Shown here piece by piece: positions 1-38,300 of a stretch of DNA of 64,000 bases. Location of the stretch: the NCBI GenBank assembly GCA_949752735.1, contig OX457037.1, positions 38,201,096 to 38,265,095 on the forward strand. The letters run 5' to 3'. The DNA is from Lumbricus terrestris (Eukaryota > Annelida > Clitellata > Crassiclitellata > Lumbricidae). The position numbers and the translations under genes were made by a program. How positions within the stretch are numbered: position 1 is the stretch's first letter; every line of letters begins with the position of its first letter. The notes beneath the pieces were generated by a model. That model had not been told where the DNA came from. It saw only the letters and a program-made list of their open reading frames with translations, and did not search any database.

Positions 1-24
1 AGAAAAGCCTTTACAAGACGTCTT

Positions 25-47
25 TCTGTCTGTCTGACTGACTGCCC

Positions 48-92
<45 letters not shown>
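25..92. repeat. (TCTG)n microsatellite
   Basis: Uninterrupted or nearly uninterrupted CTGT/TGTC tetranucleotide run. Confidence 0.9.
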
Positions 93-93
<1 letters not shown>

Positions 94-1130
94 ATGAAAG
101 CGTGTCCCATCTCACAATTTTTCGGGGATGCGTTGTCTATTTGAGTTTTAAATTCTAAATCGGTTGCAAGACTCAGCTGTTATTCATTGAATAGAATAAA
201 AGAATAGAATAAAATCGAAATGGAAATAAATAAATAAATAAATACATGACACAGGGCAATGCTTTCTCCTTACGGTCCAGCAGATAACTTACCGCGTGAT
301 GTAACCTAAATTCCTGTTTTCACCGATATAGTGAAGCAGAACTAAATTTTTATACAATGTGACTTCTTTATTTGGGCCACAGTTTTAATTAGTAAATTAA
401 GACCTTGTAACTTAGCGGTACGTAATAAAATTTTGTTTCATTACCAATGCATCAAAAAAGCAAATCTTTTTTTCATTTCCTGGTGTTGACAACGTCTCAT
501 CCTGAGGTGGATGTAATGAATTTCTCGTTAAAAAAGCGCTATATAATTGCGGATGCTGTTCCTCCTGTCGTCTATAATTGAATGTTGTTCTGTGGGGCGG
601 TGAGTAATTAGGTGGTGAAGAGGACGCACTTCAGACCGGCTTCAAAGACTTTTCGATGTGGATGGCGGCGCCAGTTAGGAAACAATTTGATGCCGGGTTT
701 TTTCATCACATGCGACCCTTCCCTCTTTTAATGTCTTCTGATGCTTTTTTGGTCTCTTTCTCTCTGTCTGGGTCTGTGCGTCTTTGCCTAGAGCTGTATT
801 TAGACTGTCTCGGTAACTGTCTGTCTGTCTCTCTGTTTTGTTGCCTTTCTTTCTGTCTCTCTTTGACTGTGTGTGTGTGCGTGCGTGCGTGTGAGTCTTC
901 GTCTCATTTGTGTAATATGTATTTCTGCCACGGCTGTTGCAACGTTGCTGTCTCTGTGTCTCTGCCTTGCTGTCTTTGTCTTGTTGTTTCTGTGTCACTG
1001 TTTCTGTCTCACTGCCTCTGTCTGCCTTGCTGTCTGTGTCTTGCTGTCTCTGCCTCGCTGTCTATGTCACATCGCCTCTGTCTCACTGTGCCTCTGTCAT
1101 GTGATATCTATCCCCATCTTAAGGCTATCG

Positions 1131-1582
1131 GGGGGGGGGGGGGGATGAATTAATCTATCCCATCCGGGGGATGAATTAATCTATCCTCCCCGGATGAAAT
1201 ATACCGATCTAGACTATCCGGGGGGATAAACCATTCTATTCCCTTTATTGAGAAATGCGTATAATTGAAAAAAATGTATGTTGTAGTCAAAATTTAGAGT
1301 GACTCTAATTGTTTTAAGTGTCCTAAACAATGTTCAGAGCAAGGCAACTCGAATTTACTTAGTGGCTCTAAGTGTTCTTAAGCATTCTAAATGTTCTAAG
1401 TGCTCTAAAACCAAAGAAAGCAAATTATCTAGTAAGATTAAACATACCTGTTAGTGTCATTGTTCAAGACAAAGCAGATGGAAGTTAATTATTTTAAATA
1501 AGTACACGCGGAAGTGCCTTTTTTCAACTTCTCTTCATCTGGGGGATACGATTAATACAGGGATATTCTATTTCGTGACACC
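1131..1582 (+). mobile_element. TIR DNA element, copy 1 (5' end degraded)
   Basis: This roughly 450-bp sequence is clearly homologous to 25418-25872. Both share the GGGGGATGAATTAATCTATC blocks, internal TTCTAAGTG/CTCTAA sub-repeats and the right end TATTTCGTGACACC. The left end here has collapsed into a run of about 14 G, so the left TIR is not readable. No coding capacity; superfamily not assigned. Confidence 0.7.
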
Positions 1583-1725
1583 TGCAGCAGTACTCAGACT
1601 AAGCAGTGAAATGCATTTGGTGCATGTGGTCTTGAAGTGCTTCATCATTCTGCTTTGGCAGAAACCCTGAAGAAGGACAGAAGTGCACAACGTTCTTTGA
1701 TGTCTTTATGTATCACTGATTGCCT

Positions 1726-1780
1726 CTCTCTCTCTGTCTCGATTTCTCTATGTCTCTCTCTCTCTCTCTCTGTGTCTCTA

Positions 1781-1869
<89 letters not shown>

Positions 1870-1876
1870 TATATAC
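1726..1876. repeat. (TC)n followed by (TA)n microsatellite
   Basis: Compound dinucleotide array: CT/TC runs to about 1833, then TA to 1876. Open frames on both strands here are simple-repeat translations. Confidence 0.95.
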
Positions 1877-2512
1877 CTTTCTTTCTCTCCTGCTGTGCTT
1901 AGTGTTGACAATCCCTGCCCAGATGCTGTTGTCATTGTGAATCCTTTGCTGTTCTTGTTTTATTGTTTTCGCATCCAGCGTGGACCAACGTCTTTTTCGT
2001 TGTCGGCCGTCCCCAGAAACTGCGACCAGAGGCTTTTTTGCATGTGGAATTTCTCCAACCACCATAAATAGAACTTTCTAGTGTTCCTGAGGGATTTCAT
2101 TCTTTCCTCTCCGAGCACCTGCTTAACCCATACATACTGGGAAATAAGCCAATGACCAATGTATGTATACACACGTGGGTATCTGGTGGCTCTGACATTT
2201 GTCTATACATGTATACATCTGCAGTTCTTCACAGTTCTCTTTTTCTGCATAATTGCGTGTATGTCTCGGCATTTACGCTTGCATGGCGGCTGTTATTCAG
2301 AACTGCTTTCGAGAGCGTCAGAGCTTGAAGGCTTTGCTCGCTCTCCAGTTAGGTTCTCATGAATTTTTTATGTACAGCATTTGGATTTGTGTATGTGCGT
2401 ATGTGTGTCTGTTGTGTGTGTGTTGTGTGTTTGTGAATGCTTATTTAGAGAAGACAGTGGCATAATTTGAGTGGAGCGTTCTTTGAATGTCGTTGGTGCA
2501 TTGTCAAGAAAG

Positions 2513-2516
<4 letters not shown>

Positions 2517-2546
<30 letters not shown>
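2517..2546. repeat. (GT)n microsatellite
   Basis: About 15 uninterrupted GT dinucleotides. Confidence 0.95.
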
Positions 2547-2548
<2 letters not shown>

Positions 2549-2934
2549 AATATTTATGGTATTGCATTGTACTGTATGGTAAGTAGGATTTCTTTGTTGT
2601 GCTGTTTGTGTGTCAAGGTGTAGGTTGCCCTTTGCCGTAGGATTCTACCAACTGAACATGTTACACATGCATAGTTGCATACATTGCATATGTACAATGC
2701 TGCACTTGCCATTAAAAGTAAATTTAAGATAATTTGTACATTAAAGTTCCTCATAATGAACTCATGTAATTGCTTTTGAGAGATTTTCAAATGGCAGTAT
2801 AAGCAGCTAGGTGCATAAACTAATTTAATAATTTGCTTGCTTAAAAAGTTGAGAATTGAGGCCTGTCAATGTCAGCTCAGTTTCCATACCGGAAATCGGA
2901 CCCTGTTTAAGCTGTTTCTTTTGTAGGGTTCCGT

Positions 2935-3205
2935 TTGTACGTGATGATTGCCTGTTTGATATGTATTGTTGACATGAGTTCAAGAAAAATAAGCATCCAT
3001 TGCGTTCAGTGTGCCTTGACTCAGAGCTCACCATTTGCTGTGATAGGCCTCTCCACATGGAATGGCCTTTCCCCTCTTTTACGGGCTACACTTATGTCTG
3101 GGCTCTTCCCTGCATCCTCTCGCTCTCTAAAGACGTTTCTTTTCCCTCAGGGCCTCCATGCTGAAAGCGCCTCTGAAAAGTCTAAGCTGCGAGAGGCGCT
3201 CTATA
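2935..3205 (+). mobile_element. LINE 3'-end remnant (reverse transcriptase C-terminus and tail)
   Basis: A decayed reading frame carries the FAVIGLSTWNGLSP and SLKTFLF blocks typical of the C-terminal end of CR1/L2-like non-LTR reverse transcriptases. Compare VTGPSVWNDLP and LLKTFLF in the better copy at 27725-28190. It ends in a GAGAGGCGCTCTATAAATTG tail and is followed at once by a SINE at 3215. Clade assignment is from memory of the family style. Confidence 0.65.
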
Positions 3206-3214
3206 AATTGTCAT

Positions 3215-3450
3215 GGGGCGCGATGGTGTAGTGGTGGCGTCATTGCCTTGAAGCCGGAAGGTTTGAGGTTCGAATCCACCTCAAGTTGCCGCGTAGGGAC
3301 CTTGGGCAAGTCCTTCACTCGCAATTGCTCAGCGCTTCGGCATGAAACTCCGCTGCAGTGTCCGCTCTGCAGTCGGGAGCGCTTCTGAGTAAATTGCTTG
3401 AAGGGGCGCTATAACAAGTGCACATACAAACAAACAAACAATACAAACAA
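3215..3450 (+). mobile_element. tRNA-derived SINE, family 1 (copy 1)
   Basis: The head has a box A-like TGGTGTAGTGG and a box B GGTTCGAATCC. An unrelated body with TCCTTCACTCGCAATTGCTC follows. The 3' tail GGGAGCGCTTCTGAGTA...GGGGCGCTATAACAAGTGCACA and an ACAA-rich run complete it. The tail matches the LINE 3' end at 28146-28190. It ends about 36 bp before the TMEM132 exon at 3487. Confidence 0.9.
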
Positions 3451-3486
3451 TTACATTACCGGTGTTTGTTTCTCTTCCGTGCACAG

Positions 3487-29373
<25,887 letters not shown>

Positions 29374-30462
29374 TGATCTCAGATCTTCACGACTTACGAC
29401 GACATGAAGCCCGGACTAAAGTCTGTGACCGACGATGTCACGACCCACGATTGAATATTGTGCACAGTGTGAGAATTGTGGAAAAATAATTGGGGTTGGG
29501 GGAGGGTTGGACTATTATCCACTTGGAATTGGGGTGGGAAAACAGACTTTACTGTGGGGTCTAAGAAAAATTTGGGGTTGAAACCCCCAACCCCAAATTC
29601 TCACCCTGATTGTGCACACTTTTCCACGAAGTCTGCTGAACTGGATGGGATTTCAGGTCGGTAGTCTGGTATAAGCTTGTTGGGACATCCAGCGCTATGG
29701 TTGAACACTGGTTTGAAGGAGTTTTTGATTAGGCGTTGGATCTGCTGGTGGACTGTCGATGGTTACGGACGTTTGGATCGCTTGAGAGACTGGCATTTCT
29801 TCTAGGCTTGTCATCAGCTGTACAGATGATTTTATTTCTTAGAAACTTGACAAAACGTTTGTGTGGTAGATTGGCAATGGTTAAATATGATATATTGTTA
29901 GTCGTTTGAAACTTGCTGTTACACTCACAGAAAGTGTTTTGTGTACGTGTGTGTGTGTATGTGTATGTGTGTGTGTCCAGTGATACCTTAATTTAGACTG
30001 TGTAGTACACTTCTGGTTGTAGATCTGAATTCTAGCGACTCTTTCTTCTCTGCTTGCACATCTGAAGTTCTGAAAAAGACTTTAGTGAGAGTGCTTCTGT
30101 TACTGATTGCGGGCTTTAACCTTTACCACTCACGTGTCCACTCTCAGCAGCCAAATTTGGGCCGATTAATTTTTAATCTGAGCGGTAAGGGTCAACACAG
30201 TTTGTAAGCATCTTGGTGCATCAGCATCTTTCCTACAGTCCTACATCTTACACCTGGTGTAACATGAAGTCCTTGAGCTTGTGATAAAGAAAGAGATCTG
30301 TATAGCACTTTAATGATGAACCGCATTGTTTTCCTACACACCTTTAGTACACTCTCATTGTTAATGTGAGTTTACACTTTGTGAGTGAATGTAACATGAT
30401 CCTACACGTGTTTAGTGAAATGAATTGTAGCTGCAAAATGGTTAAGAGATCAGATTTTAGTC

Positions 30463-30468
30463 AATAAA
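30463..30468 (+). terminator. Probable poly(A) signal of TMEM132
   Basis: AATAAA about 1.1 kb after the stop codon. It is the clearest canonical hexamer in this stretch. Cleavage would be expected within about 30 bases. Confidence 0.5.
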
Positions 30469-30901
30469 GATTCGACGTGGAAGTCTAAAACTTATTCAAT
30501 TGCTCGCTGAAGAAATAGTACAATTCGACTCGAAAGCTGTTAAACTAATTTTGAAAAATTCCTATCATAGTGATCTGTTAGCACTGTTTTAACGTAAAAC
30601 TTGAATAAGCTTTTGTAGCACTTGGTACAGTTTAGCAGTGAGTGTGCTGCCAGTGTCCGATAATAATTATGTGTAAAACTGTTTATAGTCTTTTGTCTCA
30701 AGCAGGTGCATGAATCTCAGCATTTACGATATATGCTTTTATTAAATTTTATTGGAGAAGAGCCATGGACTGCATTATACCACTTTAGTTGTTGTGTCCA
30801 AACTACCATTCATAGTACCCACTATATCAGCAGGTGTGAAGAACATATATTGTGTACGCAAAAAAATCGTATTTTCTACACCCCTCCCATCTACACAACC
30901 T

Positions 30902-31061
30902 CAGTGGCGTAGGCAAGGGGGGGTTTCGGGGGCTAAAACCCCCCCATTGGCTCCGAAAAAAAGGTTTTTTATGGTTATTTTTCCATTTAAGTAAAAAAAA
31001 GCAAAAAACAGGGTTTCCGGCCATAAAACCCCCCCATAAAAAATTCCTGGCTACACCACTG
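30902..31061. mobile_element. hAT-like MITE family M160 (copy 2, opposite orientation)
   Basis: 160 bp, CAGTGGCGTAGGCAAGG to CCTGGCTACACCACTG. Flanks CACAACCT and CACAACCC are an 8-bp duplication with one mismatch. Same length as copy 1, reversed. Confidence 0.93.
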
Positions 31062-32139
31062 CACAACCCTACTGTTTTTGACCCCCCTATGCCTTCGTAG
31101 AAATAGCCTTCTCTACCCCTCCTTACAAAGGCTATCTAGCTATTTAGTCAGCTATGAAATTTGTTTCTACCGTAGGCTACTACCGGTATTTTAAACATAT
31201 TTGCTATAAACTAAAATTTGTTAACTGTTATGGTTTACTGTTTAGATCTGAACGAAATACAATTTTAATTGTGTGGTCAAAAGCCATCGGACGAATGTAG
31301 GATAATACAGAGTTATAAATAGGCAAATAATGTGGATGTCATAATTATAAGTTTATTTTGGGTACGTACCTTTTCCGAGCCCCCCTTTCCCTTTTTTTTA
31401 CGGAGGCAAATCGCCTAGATTCCGTGGCCCTCCCCTTCGTGCATATGTAATATATGGACGATCCCTAATAGGGATTATACAGTACCAATATATTCCAGCA
31501 AGCATGTGTCAGGTCGGGGTGCTGAAGGCGCCTGTGCAAAATTGTGGTAGGTGTCTGAGAGACGCTTGGAGAGCCTGTTCCCAGAAAAGTTTGCAAAACT
31601 AAAATCTCAAGTGATGCATTTTCTGCATAGTCATAATTTTGATCTTCATTGTCAAAATTCAAAACGAAGGAGAGTGATTGCAGGAGAGTGATTACTTAGT
31701 ACTAACTGGCTTGTTCATAGCTGGCACAGCAGTGTGATTTTGCCTCAGACACGAAGTTGAACTTTTACTCTGAAATTATTGTGTTATCTTAGGCAAGACG
31801 CAGTTGCCAGAAAGATATCGTTGGCTTCCCCCACCCCCGTCAGAATGCAGACGTAAAAATGAGCGGTGGACAAGTATACAGAACCGAGTGAGGCACGATC
31901 TCCTATAGGCATTTATGACATGCAAAACAGAGTAATTGTAGAGTTGAGACTGGAGTTTTTGTTGAGTTTGATGTACCGGTACTAGGCAATACATTTCTTG
32001 AATTTTAGCAATCAAATTCATAGATGTTTAACTTCAGCAGCTTGAAGTGAATTTGAATGTTGTTACTTTTTGGCATTTGGAGACCACTTGATTGTATTAA
32101 TATGAGGTAGAAAATTCTTTATGCGATTTGAGTTTACTA

Positions 32140-32470
32140 CAGTGGGTTTGAAATGAGTACACGCTACGGCCGAAAAATGGACTTTTTCTGACGAAATTTT
32201 TCTGATGACCTTTTTTTAAAGTTGTCACTTGATTTTCTGAAGATGTTCGACTATGTAATGTGTTTACCATGGCGTGAAACCTTTCATTTTATTACTTTTT
32301 TTATTATGTGACCTTTTTTGTACATTAATTTTTTTAACTCCGTGTGAGTAAGTGTTTAGTAAGCATACACTGTATACCCGCGCATAGTATACCCTCGTTT
32401 TCGGAACTAAGTGCACTATACCAAAATAGTTCAGGCGAGTACACACTGTATACCCTCGTGTACAGCCCTG
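32140..32470. mobile_element. Probable hAT-like MITE, relative of 52747-53098
   Basis: Starts CAGTGGGTTTGAAATGAGTA and ends TATACCCTCGTGTACAGCCCTG. Shares TGATGACCTTTTTTT and repeated GTATACCC motifs with the better copy at 52747. No target duplication visible. Confidence 0.6.
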
Positions 32471-33770
32471 GGAATAACAATTTCGCTAATATATTTTGGA
32501 TTATGTGACTAACTCAATGGCTATGACTCATTTCGTAGAAATGGCTCATTTCGTCGTGAGTGGACATTGAGTCATTGTTAAAAATTTGTGGTTGATTTTA
32601 AGGTGTAATTCTATGAATTAAGTGAGTAATACATTTTATACTAAAAATAAAGTCAAAACAGAATGGTTTTTAATTGTGCAAAAGAAAACTGTAGGTTAAA
32701 TCTGATGTTTGGCCCTCAACAAATATATGACAGACACATTTTAGGACTTTTTGAGTTGCAGTATATAATCGTTCATGTTTCACTGTGCTTTACGCTATTC
32801 GTCTAAACTACGATTGCATTAGTTTACAACAGAGATGCGGTGATGTTGATGGGCACTGTGAACTTGGACCAAGATAATAGATGATGATAGCCTGTGAATT
32901 TGTTTCTTAAATGCATTGATTAAATGTGTTCATACCGAACTGTGTTTTAAAAAAATCATCTTTCGAAAGTAGATGATGTGTCTAATGAATAGATATGCAA
33001 TTAGGCATGCAACCATAAACAGATGTTGGTCTGCTGAGTCTGAATTTCTCTTTCACCAGCTGTTTTAAGTGTTGTGGAGGTTTGATATCGAGGTCTTGCC
33101 ACCATGCACTCTTCCTGTCTTCCATGTAAAGGATATGAGAGTACCAGATTGGCTCCAATTGCTCCACTTCAGTGCAGTGGAGCTCATCGTCCACACGCCT
33201 GGTGGCAGACGAATGACCTAACACAATGACACAGTGTCCTCTGCTGTCTAGGGACTGAAGTTGGAGTTCGATTCCTGCAAGTCTCATCACCTGGCCTCAC
33301 TCCTCTTCTTTGATGCTGCACAGTGCTGCTGCAACTCTAAACATATATGTCTATGGTCAACTCTGGATGTGAATCCATTGGATCACCTACATATATAGCT
33401 GTCTTTTCTTGTTATGTGTTCTTAATGACTTGTAATATTTAGATTTTCACAGGGTGAACATTTGTGAGGTACTTAACAGGTATTGTAGCAGCTGTCTAGA
33501 TATAAATACATACATACTTAACAGAGTCTTGCAACAGTTCCTGTGGTAGACCTATATGTGGTATAGGGTAGTGGCAATTGGCAGAAATGTAGCACTTAGA
33601 CTGTCCTTAAGCAATTGAACACTTTTTGCTGGTTGCACAGAACAATGTCATTGAAACACTGATTAAGTCATCAACTAAATTGCCCAGATGAAAGAAGACA
33701 CAACTTTAAAGAAACAACTGTCCTTAACTGCTGTCGTAAACTTATAAAACAGTCATCTGGCCTCTTAGCC

Positions 33771-34240
33771 ATGGTTGATTTCAGCATTCAGCATACAATG
33801 CAGACAGACTCTGATAGGCTTACTATCCTGTGTAGGAAGTTCTACACATGCAGTACTGTTGCTAAGCACAATTGCTTAATAGTTTGCCATCAAGATCAAT
33901 CCACACACACCTTGATTTGCCATTGCATGGTGCCGACCGACTGCAAGCAACACCTATCACGTACTGCAGGAGCCGTTGCCGAAAGAGCAGATAACAGAAA
34001 GAATAAAATACAAGTCCATTACAGCCACAAATATGGGTTCATCCCGCTGATTCTGCAGAGGTTAGATGAATTGCTCTCATGACAGTCATTGACCGATATC
34101 TACATGTAGGTCGTCACTTGACAGATGCGACAGACGATTTGAGAGAGACGTCCTTACGCCTTCCTCTTCCAAAGACTTCCAGTGCTAATCCAGTGCTTTA
34201 ATGCTGTGGATTTTCTGGGTTCTTTCGGTAACCCAATCTC
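33771..34240 (+). pseudogene. Retroelement-derived coding remnant (low certainty)
   Basis: Fragments in shifting frames, LCRKFYTCSTVAK, HKYGFIPLILQRLDELLS and FLFQRLPVLIQCFNAVDF, resemble C-terminal blocks I associate with retroelement polyproteins. No single frame joins them. I cannot place the family without a protein search. Confidence 0.35.
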
Positions 34241-34783
34241 ACAGTGTAAAACCAATCAGAGGCGCTCCCAGTGTGAAAGACCCGGAGAAAAGAAAGCAGT
34301 TATATTTAGTTGTTATGAACTTGCCATAATCTTAAATGAAGCTGTGGCACATAGTACGTGTTTATACCCTAAACATAGTGCATTTTTTGGACTGCTAAGA
34401 ATTACAATTCTGTGTAAGTAGCAGAGGTCAGATTCCATGAAGATTTGAAGTTGAACAATAATCAGGACTTGCGAGTCGCCAAATATTATATTCGCAACGA
34501 ACCGATCAACCATTCATTGTCAATGATTGATATTTTGACAGTTTAACTTTTTAAAGTAACTTTTCGATTTTTACTGCTAAATTATTATCTTTGGTTGGCT
34601 TCAAAGGACCTTCACCCCTGTTAATTATACGCGGGCCCTGACAAGAGGCCTTCCTAGTTCCAAAAGCCCTGGACCAGGCTTGGGGCACCACCGCTCACCA
34701 TGGTCCAGTAATTTTCTCAACGCAACCCTGCTGCTCAATAAATACAAGAATAACGCTAATGTACATTTCCTTTTACGTGTCAA

Positions 34784-34978
34784 CAGGGCTGTTTTGAAGG
34801 AATTTTTAGAACTGCACAAACCATTCTTTTCTTCCCCATCCTCCATGGTAAATTACTTCCAATCAGAGGACAACGACCATTTTTGCTAGTTTTAACTGTA
34901 CAGAAGTGCTTCTACAACTGCACAAATCCGTCTAGAACTGCACATTTTGTGTACAACTGCACGTTAAAAAAAGCCCTG
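34784..34978 (+). mobile_element. hAT-like MITE family M195 (copy 2)
   Basis: 195 bp, CAGGGCTGTTTTGAAGG to GTTAAAAAAAGCCCTG. Exact 8-bp target duplication CGTGTCAA at 34776-34783 and 34979-34986. Confidence 0.96.
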
Positions 34979-35135
34979 CGTGTCAAAATCCCAGAGGCCG
35001 ATGAACTTTGTGTTTTTAATTAAATAAACTCAATACAAATACTTAAGTGAAGGAGAGAGGTTCATAGCGTTTGACATATGACGCTTGGATTAACACAGTG
35101 GAAGATGCAGCAAAGTACTGGAGGCAAAGTTACTA

Positions 35136-35343
35136 TTATAAAGTATTCAGTTTCGTAACAATGAGGACTCGGACAGCCTGGTCAAACGAAACGCAGACGC
35201 AGAGACCCTGCTTGTCCTGGTTCCAGTCGAACCCAGCGATCGGCTGGGTGGAAAAGGTCACGTCCTGGAGAAGAGAAACTGTTCCAGGAACACCCATCCG
35301 AAGCCCTTCCGTATCCTCGGCAGATCTCTGCGCTGGATAGTTA
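35136..35343 (-). CDS. DNAAF10: DNAAF10 exon 8 (terminal)
   Basis: Acceptor TTTTGTAG; its first T completes a Tyr codon split as TA/T. Encodes [17 protein letters not shown] through [19 protein letters not shown] to VTKLNTL-stop. Confidence 0.96.
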
Positions 35344-38300
35344 CTACAAAACAACAAAAGGCAATGTATTAATAACAGCATTACTGGTCCATTAGTTACA
35401 AGTGCATGTTAATTGCATTAGGATTGAGATCTTTTCAAATACCATTAATCACACCAGTAAGAATATTAGTAAAATTAGTGATGATCTGGTTTACTCTATG
35501 TGCGATTGATAACATCTACCTTGCGGTATGCTCTGCGATGTTGTTATCAAACTACATACGATATCAAATGGCTGCCGTCTCAGAACAAAACTAATATCCA
35601 GAATCCATAAACAATAACCCAATATAATCCAAGATGTCAGAGAAAGGATCAGCATAGTTTAATAACATCTGTAGCTCCCTGAATTAATGCACAGTGCATC
35701 ATCTGACATTGCCACTGCAAAGCAAAACCCACCAGAAGACTGCAGTCGGCTATCAAATCTCTTCGCAAGCTAACAGAGCACTGGATATTGAAATCACAAC
35801 CACAAGACATTCGTCAAAATATTTTAAACCAACCTTCAACACTTTAACAATAAGTTTCATTGGTTTCCTTAATTACTATGAGAAAACTGGCTTACTCTAG
35901 AGATTCCGAGAAGCATTACCAACGTGACCACACTCCTCATTAACGCATGTTAAAGACATGGAAATAATCGTACACAGCTCCACATTCTCAGTCTGCTTTT
36001 ACCACTCTGCTTATTATCAGCAACTTTAAGTCAACTTTCGTAAGAATCATATCGCTTTTATATTACAGTTATAAACCCAATATCTTGTTTAACATAATTA
36101 GGTCTATTTACTATTTTAGCTGAAAACAGATATATCCCAGTAACTTTTTGGTAGCATCAGAATGCTGACAAAAGTCATTTTCATACTCGAAGAAATAGAA
36201 CGACGAGAAAAACTGGCTTACTATTTCCAGAGATTCAGAGAACCGTTGCCTCCCATCGTCATGAAGACGTCGCGGTTCTGAGGAAGATGACGACATGACC
36301 AGATCGTTGCCTGACGATTCTGAATTTCAAAAAATTGTCACAAGTTCAACTTATTTCTTAAACTCATGACTTGCTAGATGCGGCGGCGGCATTTGCAGTT
36401 TAACGTCACTGTGTGGTAACAAAGACCATTAGCGACGTCCTCCTCCTTTATCCAGGCTTGGGACTGGCAAAGTGCAACCAGTGGCGGAGTTTTGCTAGAT
36501 GCACATTGAATATATTAAAGGCTTTCCAATTTCCTGAGTACTCCCAAAGTGAGAGCGACTCTCAATAGCGTACACTGTAAGAGCTGCATAAGAAGTTTTC
36601 AAATACAATACATCTATCTAAATTCACTGACTGAATGCTTACTTACTGGGTTTTTTACAGTTTAATGACACTGTGTGATAACGAATATCATTAGCGTTGC
36701 CCACCTCCTTTATCCAGGCTTGGGACTGGCTCTGCCTAAGTGCAAGTAGTGGTGGAGTGCCCGAGTGCTTACTTAACACAGATTAGTGATGTTCCATTTT
36801 ATAATAGAATGCATCACCAACCAAAGTTTACCTCCTCTTTAACAGCAGTTGCCGAAATTGAACTTCAACTTGGATAGCAATGCATTAAAACGTGAAACTC
36901 AATAAGCAAAACTAGAACTAAAATAAAACTCTGATGCTCAGAATAAAATAACTAAAGTCGAAGGATTCAGGAATTGTCGACTATAACTAATACTAGAACT
37001 TGGACAATAACAATTATTATACCAGAAACTCATATAGAAAAAAATGCGACTAATTAATACAGCATGACTAACTAACACACCGCAATAGTTCAAGTAACCA
37101 ATGGATGGCAGAATGACTCTAAATCGAGTGCTTCCTTATTTATTTACCAAATTAACTACTAGCTGTATGTCTGACCTTTTCTGTTACAGAAGCAAATCCT
37201 TTCTTCGGATGCTGAGTCCTCATGTCGAAGACGTGAAATTTCGACTCGAGACCCGCCACAACGAGCTTGTTCATTTCGACATCCTTGCGATCAAACTCCA
37301 AGCTCACAACCTGTGACATAAGCACACTTTGCTGACAAAAGTGATCCATTAGACAGCAATATAACTCGAAAACTTCAGCAAAGCTCCTTTGCTGCACTGT
37401 GAAAGGTTAGAACAAGGGTAGTATCTAACAACACTGCATAGAAACTTTATGTAATTGCAAGAACATACATGCAGGGCATGGTGGTGTAGGGAGGCAGAAG
37501 GTTAGGGGTTCGAATCCACCTCAAACCGCTCGCAGAACCCTGAGCAAGTCCTTCACTCGCACTTGGTCATGCACTTCGGCATGAAATTCCAATTCAGTGT
37601 CTGTGCTGTAATCGGGAGCGCCTCTGAGTAGCAATCTTGAGGGGGCGCTATAACAAGTGCACATACATAGGTATGTAAAATATGGTCATGAACAATAACA
37701 CCATTGTGTAATTTGACAGTGATTCAAACCCTCACCCCGTTATTTACGTTCGTCTCCCATCGAAGCGCCATTGCACGCAGATCGAACAGCTTCACGTCAC
37801 CATTATCATAACCAGCAGCCACACAACGATCGTGAGCACTGAACGCGTGACCTGTTAAAGCAACAATGAATATACATAATATATCATATACTTCACTCAC
37901 ACCTTAGACATTACAATATTATCACATCAACCCGTATATCATGCCGCATTGCACGTCGCACGGATTTCTGTGGCTGCAGATTTAATCAATTCATTGTGCA
38001 ACGCTCCCATTTTTGGGGGTACATTTCAGGGCTTTTATTAACAAGCAGTTGCACACAAAATGTGCAGTTCTAAACGGATGTGTGCAGTTGTAGAAGCGCT
38101 TCTGTACAGTTAAAACTAGAAAAAAGGCCGTTGTCCTCCGATTGGAAGTAATTTACCACGGAGAATTGGAAAGAAAAGAAGGGGATGTGCAGTTCTAAAA
38201 ATTCCTTAAAAACAGCCATGGTACATTTGTTTGTGCATAGCTATCCACCCAATCACTTTTATGTTTCGAGATAAGTAAGCATGAATGCATGATGCATATA

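Larger units (their letters stand above)
1..3486. other. Noncoding DNA upstream of the first visible TMEM132 exon
   Basis: I see no supportable exon here. The first visible TMEM132 exon starts in mid-codon, so this stretch is presumably intron and the N-terminal exons lie to the left of the window. It holds pyrimidine-rich CTGT/CTCT simple repeats, a TIR element at 1131-1582, a LINE 3' remnant and a SINE. The open frames here are repeat-driven. Confidence 0.6.
29374..35135. other. Tail-to-tail intergenic region (TMEM132 3'UTR, then repeats)
   Basis: 29374 to about 30490 is the likely TMEM132 3'UTR. 29476-29610 contains a small inverted repeat of GGGGTTG/CAACCCC. Beyond it lie MITEs and a retroelement-like remnant. 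I see no further gene. DNAAF10 ends from the other strand at 35136. Confidence 0.65.

Noticed and set aside
33000..33300. Minus-strand frame of 102 codons and a GAGTTCGATTCC box B-like site
   Set aside because: No protein family recognised, no convincing box A at the right distance, and no second copy in the window.
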